Shown here: positions 26,438 through 39,518 of the stretch, one piece after another | How the letters are laid out: each line of letters opens with the position of its first letter | Position numbering within the stretch: position 1 is the first letter of the stretch | Translations under genes and position numbers: made by a program | The notes under the pieces: model-generated | Told to the model about the DNA's origin: nothing | Seen by the model: only the letters and a program-made list of their open reading frames with translations | Database searches by the model: none | Assembly (NCBI GenBank): GCA_029959605.1 | Contig: JASCOC010000005.1 | Coordinates: 62,001-126,000, forward strand | Reading direction: 5' to 3' | DNA length: 64,000 nucleotides | From: Lysobacteraceae bacterium PS02340 | GTDB taxonomy: Bacteria > Pseudomonadota > Gammaproteobacteria > Xanthomonadales > Xanthomonadaceae

Positions 26438-27443
26438 GCGCATTCCCGAGATCGCCGGGGTCGATCCCCGTGCGATTCCGGAGGCCGTGCTGCGTTCGGA
26501 GACCCCGCTGGTGCTGCGCGGCCTGCTGGCCGACTGGCCGGTGGTGCAGGCGGCGCAGCAATCGCCCGATGCGGTGGCGCAATACCTGCACCGCTTCGAA
26601 CGCGCCGACGGGCCGCCCGTAGTCGCGACCGTCGGGCCGCCGGAGATCGACGGCCGCTTCTTCTACGACGACACGTTGCAGGGCTTCAACTTCCGCCGCG
26701 AAAACGTGCCGCTCGGCGTCGCGCTGAAGACGCTGCTCAAGTACGCGGCCGATCCGGCGGCGCCGGCGATCTACGTCGGCTCGACGACCATCGACACCTG
26801 GCTGCCGGGCTTCCGCGCCGAGAACGACCTGCCGCTGGGCGGGCGCGATGCGCTGGCCAGCATCTGGATCGGCAACCGCACCCGCATCGCCGCGCATCAG
26901 GACCTGCCCGACAACCTCGCCTGCGTGGTCGCCGGCACGCGGCGCGCGACGCTGTTTCCGCCGCAGCAGCTCGAGAACCTCTACATCGGACCGCTCGACT
27001 TCACCCCGGCCGGCCAGGCGGTGAGCCTGGTCGATTTCGCCGATGTCGATCACGCCCGCTTCCCGCGTTTCGCGCAAGCCCAGGCGCAGGCGCAGTGCGC
27101 CGACCTCGCGCCGGGCGATGCACTGTTCATTCCGAGCATGTGGTGGCACCACATGGAAGCGCAGACGCCGTTCAACGTGCTGGTCAACTACTGGTGGCGG
27201 CAGGCGCCCGCGTGGGCGAACACGCCGATGGACACGCTGATGCTCGCGATCATGAGCATCCGTGATCTGCCGCCCGCCGAGCGCGCGATCTGGGGCGACG
27301 TCTTCCGTCATTACGTCTTCGACTACGACGAGGACACCGTCGCCGGCCACGTGCCCGCGCCGGCCCGACGCAGCCTGGCACCGCTCGACGAAACACGCGC
27401 ACGCGAGATCCGCGCGCGTCTGCTCAAACGCCTGAACCGCTGA
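26415..27443 (+). CDS. cupin_8/JmjC-like Fe(II), 2-oxoglutarate oxygenase family protein
   Basis: A 342-residue protein of the cupin_8 (JmjC-like) type. The iron-binding facial triad looks intact: His161 and Asp163 (AAHQDLPDN) and a distal His in SMWWHHMEA (His245 or 246). PLVLRGLLADWPVV near the N terminus and the FIPSMWWH core are typical of the family, whose members hydroxylate protein or small-molecule targets. A curious QAQAQAQ stretch lies at about 221-227. The start is a GTG inside the SapC gene, implying coupled translation. Its constant company (receptor, halogenases, SapC) suggests a joint task, possibly a modification; this is inference. Confidence 0.82.
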   Translation: MPALQVDKRIPEIAGVDPRAIPEAVLRSETPLVLRGLLADWPVVQAAQQSPDAVAQYLHRFERADGPPVVATVGPPEIDGRFFYDDTLQGFNFRRENVPLGVALKTLLKYAADPAAPAIYVGSTTIDTWLPGFRAENDLPLGGRDALASIWIGNRTRIAAHQDLPDNLACVVAGTRRATLFPPQQLENLYIGPLDFTPAGQAVSLVDFADVDHARFPRFAQAQAQAQCADLAPGDALFIPSMWWHHMEAQTPFNVLVNYWWRQAPAWANTPMDTLMLAIMSIRDLPPAERAIWGDVFRHYVFDYDEDTVAGHVPAPARRSLAPLDETRAREIRARLLKRLNR

Positions 27444-27457
27444 GGATCGCACCCGTC

Positions 27458-28969
27458 ATGCACACCCATTCCGACATCGCCGGGCGTCCGGTCAAGCGCG
27501 TGGTCATCGCCGGCGGCGGCACCGCCGGCTGGATGGCCGCCGCTGCGATCTCGCGCACGCTCGGCAAGGTGCTCGACATCACCCTGATCGAATCGGAGGA
27601 GATCGGCACCGTCGGCGTCGGCGAGGCCACGATCCCGACCCTGATGACCTTCCATCGCCTGCTCGACATCAAGGAGCAGGATTTCATGGCCGCCACCCAG
27701 GGCACGATCAAGCTGGGCATCAGCTTCGAGAACTGGCTGGACCAGGGCGTCGACTACATCCATTCCTTCGGCCTGACCGGCACCGACCACTGGACGGCGG
27801 GCTTCCAGCATTTCTGGATGAAGGGCCGCGAGCGCGGCCTCGCCGGTGATTACGGCGACTACTGCGTCGAGCTCAAGGCCGCCGAACAGGGCCGTTTCGC
27901 GCATCTGCCCAAGCGCCGCCTCAACTACGCCTACCACATGGACGCGAGCCTCTACGCGCGCTTCCTGCGGACCTTCAGCGAAAGCAACGGCGCGAAGCGG
28001 GTCGAAGGCAAGATCACCGAAGTGAAGACCGACGACGCGTCGGGGTTCATCACCTCGCTGGTGCTCGCGAACGGCGACGAGATCGAGGGCGACTTCTTCA
28101 TCGACTGCACGGGCTTCCGCGCCCTGCTGATCGAAAAAGCGCTCGGCGTCGGCTTCACCGACTGGTCGCACTGGCTGTTCAACGACAGTGCGCTGGCGAC
28201 GCAGACCACGGCCGTCCGCGACGCAGTGCCCTATACGCGCGCGATCGCCGACACGGCCGGCTGGCAGTGGCGGATTCCGCTGCAGCACCGCGTGGGCAAC
28301 GGGATCGTCTATTCGAGCCGCTACATGGACGACGACGAAGCGAAAGCACGCTTCCTGTCGAGCATCGAAGGCGAGGTCATCAAGGATCCGTGGCCGGTGC
28401 GCTTCCGCCCCGGCCAGCGCGAGCAGTGCTGGCACAAGAACTGCGTGGCGCTGGGACTGGCGGGCAGCTTCATCGAGCCGTTGGAATCGACCACGATCCA
28501 CCTGATCCAGCGCGGCATCATCCACCTGATGCAGACCTTCCCGCGCGTGGTCGCGCAGCCGGACATCGACCAGTACAACGCACGCCTGTCGGAAGAGATC
28601 CAGCACACGCGCGACTTCGTGATCCTGCATTTCCATCTCAACAACCGCACCGACACGCAGTACTGGATCGACTACCGCGAGATGACGATCCCCGCGACGC
28701 TGAAACACCGCATCGATCTGTTCCGCGAAACCGGGCGCGTCTTCCACGTGCCGACCGAGCTGTTCGCGGAGAACTCGTGGATCCAGGTGATGATGGGCCA
28801 GGGCATCTACCCGAAGCATTTCCACCCGTCTGCGGATCTGATGGGCGACGCCGAGCTGTCGCATTTCCTCGGCCAGATCAGCACCGACGTCGAGCGCACG
28901 GTGCGCCAGCTGCCGACGCACATGGATTACATGCGCAGTTACGCGCCCGGTGGTGCGCCGCCCGTCTGA
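27458..28969 (+). CDS. flavin-dependent (tryptophan-type) halogenase
   Basis: The 503-residue product is the second halogenase of this locus and the more canonical one. GGGTAGW (19-25) binds FAD, GVGEATIPTL follows, the catalytic Lys is Lys85 (GTIKLG), and the signature is complete: WQWRIP at 269-274. FIEPLEST (338-345) keeps the Glu and Ser that position the Lys in characterised enzymes. The Gly that normally follows is Thr, a change to note near the chloride/flavin region. It starts 14 nt after the cupin gene and is convergent with lacI, with only 15 nt between stops. It should need a separate flavin reductase; none is in the window. Confidence 0.9.
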   Translation: MHTHSDIAGRPVKRVVIAGGGTAGWMAAAAISRTLGKVLDITLIESEEIGTVGVGEATIPTLMTFHRLLDIKEQDFMAATQGTIKLGISFENWLDQGVDYIHSFGLTGTDHWTAGFQHFWMKGRERGLAGDYGDYCVELKAAEQGRFAHLPKRRLNYAYHMDASLYARFLRTFSESNGAKRVEGKITEVKTDDASGFITSLVLANGDEIEGDFFIDCTGFRALLIEKALGVGFTDWSHWLFNDSALATQTTAVRDAVPYTRAIADTAGWQWRIPLQHRVGNGIVYSSRYMDDDEAKARFLSSIEGEVIKDPWPVRFRPGQREQCWHKNCVALGLAGSFIEPLESTTIHLIQRGIIHLMQTFPRVVAQPDIDQYNARLSEEIQHTRDFVILHFHLNNRTDTQYWIDYREMTIPATLKHRIDLFRETGRVFHVPTELFAENSWIQVMMGQGIYPKHFHPSADLMGDAELSHFLGQISTDVERTVRQLPTHMDYMRSYAPGGAPPV

Positions 28970-28984
28970 GACGGCGGGATCGGG

Positions 28985-30010
28985 TCAGGCGCGCACGGGT
29001 CCGGTCGACTTGCGCACCTGCAGCGCGTACGGCAGTTCCAGCGTTTCGCCGGCGCTGCTGTCGCGGATCGCCTTGAGCAGTTCGAGACCGGCCAGTCGAC
29101 CCATCTCGCGGCTGGGCTGACGCACGGTGGTCAGCGAGGGATAGATATGGCGCGCGATCGGCATGTCGTCGAACCCGCAGACCGACACGTCCTTCGGCAC
29201 CGACAGGCCGCGCTCGCAGATCGCGCAGATCGCGCCCGCCGCCATGTCGTCGTTGGCGGCGAAGACCGCGGTCGGCGGATCCGGCAGATCGAGCAGGGTG
29301 TTGGTCGCGTCGAAACCGGATTCGTAGAAGAACTTGCCGGCGACGACCAGCGCGGCGTCGTAGGCGAGTCCCGCCTGCTTGAGACCGTCGCGATAGCCGG
29401 CCAGGCGCCAGCGGCTGGCACCGTGCGCGGGATGCCCTTTGATGTGGGCGATGCGGCGATGGCCGAGACCGGCCAGATGCAGCACGACATCGCGCGCAGC
29501 ACTGCGTTCGTCGACGACGGCGCCGATGCGCCGGTTCTGTTCCTGCGCCGACACGCTGGCGAACGGAATGCCCATCTCGTCGAGCCGCGCGAGCAGCTTC
29601 GCGTCGTCGGTGATCGGCGGTGTCAGCACTACGCCGTCGAGCTGCGACTGCACGATCATCGACTCGACCTTGGCGACGATGTCCTTGGCGGTGTAGTCGA
29701 CCGGCGCGAGCATCAGGTTGTAATGCTGCGACTGGCAGGCATCGAGTACGCCGAGCTCGACCTCCATGAGGTAGTTGCTCGACGGATTGTCGTAGAGCAT
29801 CGCGACGAGATACGAGCGGCGCCCGGCGAGCAGCCGCGCCGAGGCCAGCGGCCGGTACTGCAGCTTCTCGACCGCGGCCTCCACGGCCACGCGCGTGCGC
29901 TCGGAGACGTTCGGCTCGTTGTTGAGCACGCGCGACACCGTCTTCATCGACACGCCCGCCGCTTCCGCGACATCCTCGATCCGCACACGCATGCTGTTCA
30001 ATCCGGCCAT
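28985..30010 (-). CDS. LacI-family regulator of the receptor/GH3 locus
   Basis: A 341-residue repressor starting at ATG 30010 (Met at 29992 is the alternative, immediately before the DNA-binding domain). The helix-turn-helix is [21 protein letters not shown], followed by the hinge region [14 protein letters not shown] and an effector-binding domain ([29 protein letters not shown]). The recognition helix (SMKT) differs from that of the other LacI here (SKAT), which fits their different operators. The gene is divergent from the GH3 gene, with TGACAACGCTGTCA in between, so autoregulation and control of the receptor operon are likely. The inducer is unknown; the GH3 gene hints at a beta-gluco-oligosaccharide. 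Confidence 0.9.
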   Translation of the reverse strand: MAGLNSMRVRIEDVAEAAGVSMKTVSRVLNNEPNVSERTRVAVEAAVEKLQYRPLASARLLAGRRSYLVAMLYDNPSSNYLMEVELGVLDACQSQHYNLMLAPVDYTAKDIVAKVESMIVQSQLDGVVLTPPITDDAKLLARLDEMGIPFASVSAQEQNRRIGAVVDERSAARDVVLHLAGLGHRRIAHIKGHPAHGASRWRLAGYRDGLKQAGLAYDAALVVAGKFFYESGFDATNTLLDLPDPPTAVFAANDDMAAGAICAICERGLSVPKDVSVCGFDDMPIARHIYPSLTTVRQPSREMGRLAGLELLKAIRDSSAGETLELPYALQVRKSTGPVRA

Positions 30011-30128
30011 CGTCTTCCCGGTGGCGCATTCTGCCAGAGCCCGCAGTGCAGCACGTGCGGTGCCGTACGCGTCGATGACGCCCTGCAGCAAGCTTCGGCG
30101 GGCGTGCGCCGGTATGCTGACGCCCGCC

Positions 30129-30142
30129 TGACAACGCTGTCA
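30129..30142. promoter_or_regulatory. LacI-type operator between lacI and the GH3 gene
   Basis: TGACAACGCTGTCA is identical to the core before the TonB receptor. It is followed by two further CGCTGTCAT/CGCTGCCGT half-site-like repeats up to about 30160. Placed in the 212-bp divergent region, it can repress both lacI and the GH3 gene. Confidence 0.65.
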
Positions 30143-30222
30143 TCGCTGTCATCGCTGCCGTGCAGCATGGCGGCCGTCCCCACCGCGGCTCCGGTCGCAC
30201 CCTCCTGATCCGGAGCCCTTCG

Positions 30223-32817
<2,595 letters not shown>

Positions 32818-32839
32818 GCGCAGCACGCTTCGGTTCTGG

Positions 32840-32862
32840 CCTCTCTCCCCCAGGGAGAGAGG
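32840..32862. terminator. hairpin after the GH3 gene
   Basis: CCTCTCTCCC and GGGAGAGAGG pair perfectly around CCA, 23 nt after the GH3 stop, with TTGAGGTGAGGGC following. This sequence type is a widespread interspersed hairpin in xanthomonads and pseudomonads, so it may be both a terminator and a copy of a dispersed repeat. Confidence 0.5.
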
Positions 32863-33033
32863 TTGAGGTGAGGGCCGACGCCCGCAGAACAACGGATCGA
32901 CGCCGCCCCTACAGGCGGCGTCGTCATTTCCGCACCCCAAGCCCCACCACCGCAACGCAGCGTGCGCTCCGTATCCACGCCGCCCTACGGACACGCGCCT
33001 AGACTCGCTGCACCTGTCTGCGGAGCGTCCCCC

Positions 33034-33729
33034 ATGATCGATTTCCACTACTGGCCTACTCCCAACGGCCACAAGGTCACGCTGTTCCTCGAAGAAGCCG
33101 GCCTCGACTACACGATCCACCCGGTCAACATCGGCAAGGGCGACCAGTTCAAGCCCGAGTACCTCGCGTTCTCGCCGAACAACAAGATGCCGGCGATCGT
33201 CGACCACGCGCCCGCCGACGGCGGTGCGCCGCAGACCGTGTTCGAATCCGGCGCGATCCTGCTGTATCTGGCGGAGAAGTCCGGCCAGTTCCTGTCGACC
33301 GATCCGCGCGTGCGCATCGAGACACTTGAATGGCTGTTCTGGCAGATGGCCGGCCTCGGACCGATGACCGGCCAGTACGGCCACTTCAATGTCTATGCGC
33401 CGGAGAAGATTCCTTACGCGATCGACCGCTACACCAACGAGGCCAATCGCCTGCTGCAGGTGCTCGACACGCACCTGAAGGATCGCGATTTCGTCGCCGG
33501 CGATGCATATTCGATCGCCGACATGGCGACGTATCCGTGGATCGGCGTCTACGACAAGGCGCCGATCGACATGACGCCCTACCCCGAGGTCCAGCGCTGG
33601 CACGCCGCCATCAAGGCACGCCCGGCCACGGCGCGCGCATATGCGAAAGCCAAGGACGTGAATCCCGACGCCGGCAAGACGATGAGCGACGAGGAGAAGA
33701 AGCTGCTGTTCGGGCAGGGGCGTCGCTGA
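33034..33729 (+). CDS. glutathione S-transferase, YfcG/nu-class type
   Basis: A 231-residue cytoplasmic enzyme. The thioredoxin-like N domain has YWPTPNGHKVTLFLEEAGLDY (split between strand and helix), NNKMPAIVDH (cis-Pro loop) and FESGAILLYLAEK (glutathione gamma-Glu binding). The helical C domain has WQMAGLGPMTGQYGHF and YSIADMATYPW. These blocks are characteristic of the nu class represented by YfcG and YghU, which have disulfide reductase activity using glutathione. The start ATG has CGGAGCG upstream and the in-frame extension before it looks non-coding. TAGACT at 33000-33005 could be its -10 element. Confidence 0.9.
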   Translation: MIDFHYWPTPNGHKVTLFLEEAGLDYTIHPVNIGKGDQFKPEYLAFSPNNKMPAIVDHAPADGGAPQTVFESGAILLYLAEKSGQFLSTDPRVRIETLEWLFWQMAGLGPMTGQYGHFNVYAPEKIPYAIDRYTNEANRLLQVLDTHLKDRDFVAGDAYSIADMATYPWIGVYDKAPIDMTPYPEVQRWHAAIKARPATARAYAKAKDVNPDAGKTMSDEEKKLLFGQGRR

Positions 33730-33758
33730 GACAACGCTGATCAAACCTGCATTTGCTC

Positions 33759-36258
<2,500 letters not shown>

Positions 36259-36281
36259 CCGCACCCGCCGGACGCCCGCGC

Positions 36282-36785
36282 ATGTCCACGCTGCCGCCCC
36301 CGTTGCCGCCACGTCCCGCACAAGCGCCCGCGCCGCCGCGCGGCTGGTGGCAGCGCAACTGGAAGTGGGCATTGCCGGTCGTCGTGGTCACCTTCGTCGC
36401 ACTGGTGGCGGCGTTCGTCGCGATCATGCTGTTCGCGATCCGCGGTTCGATGATGCGCTCGGACGTCTACGTCGACGCACTGGCACGCGCCCGCGCGCAT
36501 CCCGAGCTCGTCGCGACGATCGGCACGCCGATCACGCCCGGCTTCATGCCGATGGGCTCGGTCAGCACCTCGACCGACGACGGCGGCTCGGGCCGCGCGG
36601 ACCTGGTGATCGGCATCGAAGGCCCGCGCGGTGCGGGTCACCTGGTCGCGAGCGCAGAGCGTCGACTCGGTGCGTGGACCTGGGAATCGCTGCTGTACAT
36701 GCCAGGCGACAACGATCCCGGGCAGATCATCACCATCGCCGAGGCGGACACGCCGGTCGAACATCACGCATTGCCGGCGCCGTGA
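36282..36785 (+). CDS. Coa1-like membrane protein
   Basis: A 167-residue protein: a Pro-rich cytoplasmic N terminus (PPPLPPRPAQ), then W-rich RGWWQRNWKWALP, one transmembrane helix (about 28-52) and a periplasmic domain of about 110 residues. That domain resembles the Coa1 family linked to cytochrome oxidase assembly: a helix with SDVYVDALARARAHPEL, LGTPI-like IGTPITPG, then two beta blocks. Many bacterial Coa1 homologues have this layout, and no enzymatic motif is present. It starts 23 nt after the S9 peptidase stop, so is probably co-transcribed. Function in this organism unknown. Confidence 0.7.
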   Translation: MSTLPPPLPPRPAQAPAPPRGWWQRNWKWALPVVVVTFVALVAAFVAIMLFAIRGSMMRSDVYVDALARARAHPELVATIGTPITPGFMPMGSVSTSTDDGGSGRADLVIGIEGPRGAGHLVASAERRLGAWTWESLLYMPGDNDPGQIITIAEADTPVEHHALPAP

Positions 36786-36853
36786 CCTCCGGCCATTGCC
36801 GGCACGCACGCGAGCGCCTACGGTCGGCGTTCGTCCTTGCCGCTGGTGCTGCC

Positions 36854-38650
36854 ATGAAACCGCTCGTCCTCGCGATCGCCCTGTCCCTCGCCGCGCCGCT
36901 CACGGCCCTCGCCCACACCGATGACGCCAAGGCCGCCGTGACCGCGTCGCAGACCGCATCGCCGGCCTGGGTCACGCGCAGCAACGCGCTCGCGCAGATC
37001 CTGATCGACGCCCAGGCGCCGTTCCAGCCCGAATCCGCCGGCTTCTTCGGCGTGCCGGGCTACGACGACCAGGTCGCCGACTTCGGGCCCGACAACGCCG
37101 CCCGCTATCGCACGGCCATGGCCGGTGCACGCGCGAAGCTGCAGACCCAGCTCGAACTCGAGCGCGACGCCAACGTGCGTCAGGATCTGCAGATCCTGCT
37201 CAAGAGCATCGACGAGAGCGTCGAGGGCAGCACGCTCAACGAGCGTTATCTGCTGCCGTGGACCGACGCGCCGCAGCTGGTCTTCGGCGGCATCAACGGG
37301 CTGCTGTCGGCGCAGACGCCTCCCGAGCGCCGTGCGCACGCACTCGAGCGCCTGCAGCGTTATGCCGGGCTCGCGGAAGGCAGCACGCCGATCACCACAC
37401 TCGCCCGCCAGCGTTACGAAGAACGCCTGTCGAATCCCGAGCTGCTGCAGCCGACCCGACTGGAAGTGCAGCGTGCACTCGACAGCGCCGACACCTACAT
37501 CGCCGGCATCCGCAAGCTGTTCGAGGAATACAAGATCGAAGGCGCCGAGCCCGCGCTCGACGCGATCGCGAAGGAGATCACGGCCTACGCCGACTGGACC
37601 CGCACCACCGTGCTGCCGAAGGCGCGCGAAGACACGCGCCTGCCGCCGGAACTCTATGCGTTCGGGCTCAAGCAGTACGGCACCGATGTCGATCCGCAGC
37701 TGCTGATGCAGCGCGCGCAACTGGCCTTCATGGAGATCCGCGCGCAGATGCAGCAGCTCGCGCCGCTGGTCGCCAAGGACAAGGGCATCGACGCGACCGA
37801 CTACCGTGAGGTGATCGCCGCACTCAAGCGCGACACGATTCCCAACGCGCGTCTGGAAGCGAGCTATCGCGAAGTGATCGATGCGATCGATCCGATCATC
37901 GAGCGCGAGAACATCGTCGACGTGCCGCAGCGCGAGATGCAGATGCGTCTGGGCTCGGACGCCGAATCGGCCGCGCAGCCGGCGCCGCATTTCCGCCCGG
38001 CGCCGCTGGTCGGCAACACCGGCCAGCAGGGCACGTTCGTGCTGCCGGTCGGCAATCCCGGCGGCACCGGCGACGACGCGGCCTACGACGACTTCAACTT
38101 CGACGCCGTGCGCTGGACGCTGTCGGCGCACGAAGGCCGTCCCGGCCACGAGCTGCAGTTCACCGCGATGGTCGAGCGCGGCGTGTCGCTGGCGCGTTCG
38201 ATGTTCGCGTTCAATTCGGTCAACGTCGAAGGCTGGGCGCTGTACGCCGAAGCCGAACTGGTGCCCTACGAACCGCTCGACGGCCAGCTGATCGCGCTGC
38301 AGTTCCGCCTGCTGCGCGCCGCCCGCGCGATGCTCGACCCGATGCTCAACCTCGGCACGATCGACCGCGAACGCGCCGGCCGCGTGCTGACCGAAGAGGT
38401 GATGCTGTCGCCGGCGATGGCGCGCCAGGAACTGGACCGCTACACGTTCAACGCGCCGGGCCAGGCGACGAGCTACTTCTACGGCTACACCCGCATCCTC
38501 GAACTGCGCATGCGCACCGAGCTGGCGCTGGGCGAGAAGTTCGACCGCCGCGCGTTCAACAACTTCCTGCTCGACCAGGGCCTGCTGCCGCCCGACCAGT
38601 TGGCCGAGGCGGTGGAGACGGTGTTCATCCCGGCGCAGCAGCGCCGTTGA
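36854..38650 (+). CDS. DUF885 family exported metallopeptidase-like protein
   Basis: The product is 598 residues with a signal peptide (cleavage near LTALAH). It matches the DUF885 family, which shares the helical fold of M2/M3-type zinc peptidases. The zinc motif HEGRPGH is at residues 426-432, with a downstream Glu expected in the NVEGWALYAEAEL segment. Other family blocks are FGVPGYDDQVADFGPD at the N terminus and TEEVMLSPAMARQELDRY toward the C terminus. It is likely a periplasmic peptidase; the substrate is unknown. It follows the Coa1-like gene by 68 nt and may belong to the same transcript. Confidence 0.85.
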   Translation: MKPLVLAIALSLAAPLTALAHTDDAKAAVTASQTASPAWVTRSNALAQILIDAQAPFQPESAGFFGVPGYDDQVADFGPDNAARYRTAMAGARAKLQTQLELERDANVRQDLQILLKSIDESVEGSTLNERYLLPWTDAPQLVFGGINGLLSAQTPPERRAHALERLQRYAGLAEGSTPITTLARQRYEERLSNPELLQPTRLEVQRALDSADTYIAGIRKLFEEYKIEGAEPALDAIAKEITAYADWTRTTVLPKAREDTRLPPELYAFGLKQYGTDVDPQLLMQRAQLAFMEIRAQMQQLAPLVAKDKGIDATDYREVIAALKRDTIPNARLEASYREVIDAIDPIIERENIVDVPQREMQMRLGSDAESAAQPAPHFRPAPLVGNTGQQGTFVLPVGNPGGTGDDAAYDDFNFDAVRWTLSAHEGRPGHELQFTAMVERGVSLARSMFAFNSVNVEGWALYAEAELVPYEPLDGQLIALQFRLLRAARAMLDPMLNLGTIDRERAGRVLTEEVMLSPAMARQELDRYTFNAPGQATSYFYGYTRILELRMRTELALGEKFDRRAFNNFLLDQGLLPPDQLAEAVETVFIPAQQRR

Positions 38651-38658
38651 TCGCGCCT

Positions 38659-38688
38659 GTGCGCCCTGCCCGGCCGGGTGGGGCGCAC
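38659..38688. terminator. bidirectional hairpin between convergent genes
   Basis: GTGCGCCC (38659-38666) pairs perfectly with GGGCGCAC (38681-38688), and CCCGG/CCGGG can pair inside the loop. It lies between the convergent DUF885 and YdcF-like genes. There is no T tail. Confidence 0.45.
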
Positions 38689-38707
38689 GCCGGCGCACCG
38701 TCGATGC

Positions 38708-39412
38708 TCAGCTGATGCGCTCGATCAGCCGTCGATGCCCGATCAGCCGCGCCCAGCGCACGCCGATATCGAGCCAGCAGACATAGGCCGCTTCGCCGGC
38801 GATGCGCCACAGCATGCCGGGGCGCCACGACAGCGTGGGTTCGGCCGCGCACAGTTCCCAGTGCAGGCCCAGTCCGCGTGCGAACAGGGCGCAGCGCGCG
38901 AGGTGATAGCGGCTGCTGAGCAGGGTGACCCGGCGCGTGGGCGCGTCGGGATCGACGGCCGCCGCGGCCAGCAGGCTGCGCGCGTTGCGCAGGTTCTGCA
39001 GCGTGTCGCGCGAGGCGTCTTCGAGCACCAGCGGGGCGTCGTCGGGCACGCCCAGCGCATGCAGCGCATCGCGCGCCAGGGCGGCCTCGGTGGGCGCGCC
39101 CATCGGACCGCCCCCGAGCAGCAGCACGCGGCCGGGCGCATGCGAACTCCACAACGTCGCCGCGCGCGACAGCCGCGCCTGGAAATCCGCATCCAGCCGG
39201 CCCTGCGGCGAGTGCTTGCCGAACACCAGCACGCACTCGCCCCTGACCGGCACGCAGGGCGCGTTGCGCGCGACCCGCAGCACGTGCACCAGGTAGCCCA
39301 CGTAGACCAGCCCGAAACTCAGCACGCAAGCCACCGCAGCGACCGCGAGCGTATGCAGCGCGTCGCGGTCGGACAGGCGTTTCAAACGGTGCAGCAGGCG
39401 GGTACGGGCCAT
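38708..39412 (-). CDS. YdcF/DUF218 family membrane protein
   Basis: A 234-residue protein with one N-terminal transmembrane helix (about 22-46) and a DUF218 domain: VLVFGKHSPQGRLDADFQARLSRA read as strand then helix, a GRVLLLGGG strand, EDASRDTLQNLRNA (the conserved acidic/Asn helix) and TLLSSRYHLARC. DUF218 proteins include SanA and YdcF and are linked to envelope integrity; YdcF binds S-adenosylmethionine. It is divergent from the pigment ketosynthase, with about 105 nt between starts, so whether it serves the pigment cluster is uncertain. Confidence 0.85.
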   Translation of the reverse strand: MARTRLLHRLKRLSDRDALHTLAVAAVACVLSFGLVYVGYLVHVLRVARNAPCVPVRGECVLVFGKHSPQGRLDADFQARLSRAATLWSSHAPGRVLLLGGGPMGAPTEAALARDALHALGVPDDAPLVLEDASRDTLQNLRNARSLLAAAAVDPDAPTRRVTLLSSRYHLARCALFARGLGLHWELCAAEPTLSWRPGMLWRIAGEAAYVCWLDIGVRWARLIGHRRLIERIS

Positions 39413-39481
39413 CGTGAAGCGGTGGTGTCGACGCTCTGGAACTGGGGCTGACCCGGGAGTCTAGCCTCACGATGCTGTGGC

Positions 39482-39487
39482 TATACT
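39482..39487 (+). promoter_or_regulatory. possible -10 element for the pigment operon
   Basis: TATACT lies 31 nt before the ketosynthase GTG, in the short divergent region with the YdcF-like gene. No good -35 match is seen 17 nt upstream, so this is a weak prediction. Confidence 0.3.
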
Positions 39488-39518
39488 CGGCCGCCTGATT
39501 GTCCCCCGGATCCGTTGC

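Noticed and set aside
33730-33746. GACAACGCTGATCA resembling the TGACAACGCTGTCA operator
   Set aside because: The right half is broken and it lies just after a gene end rather than before one.
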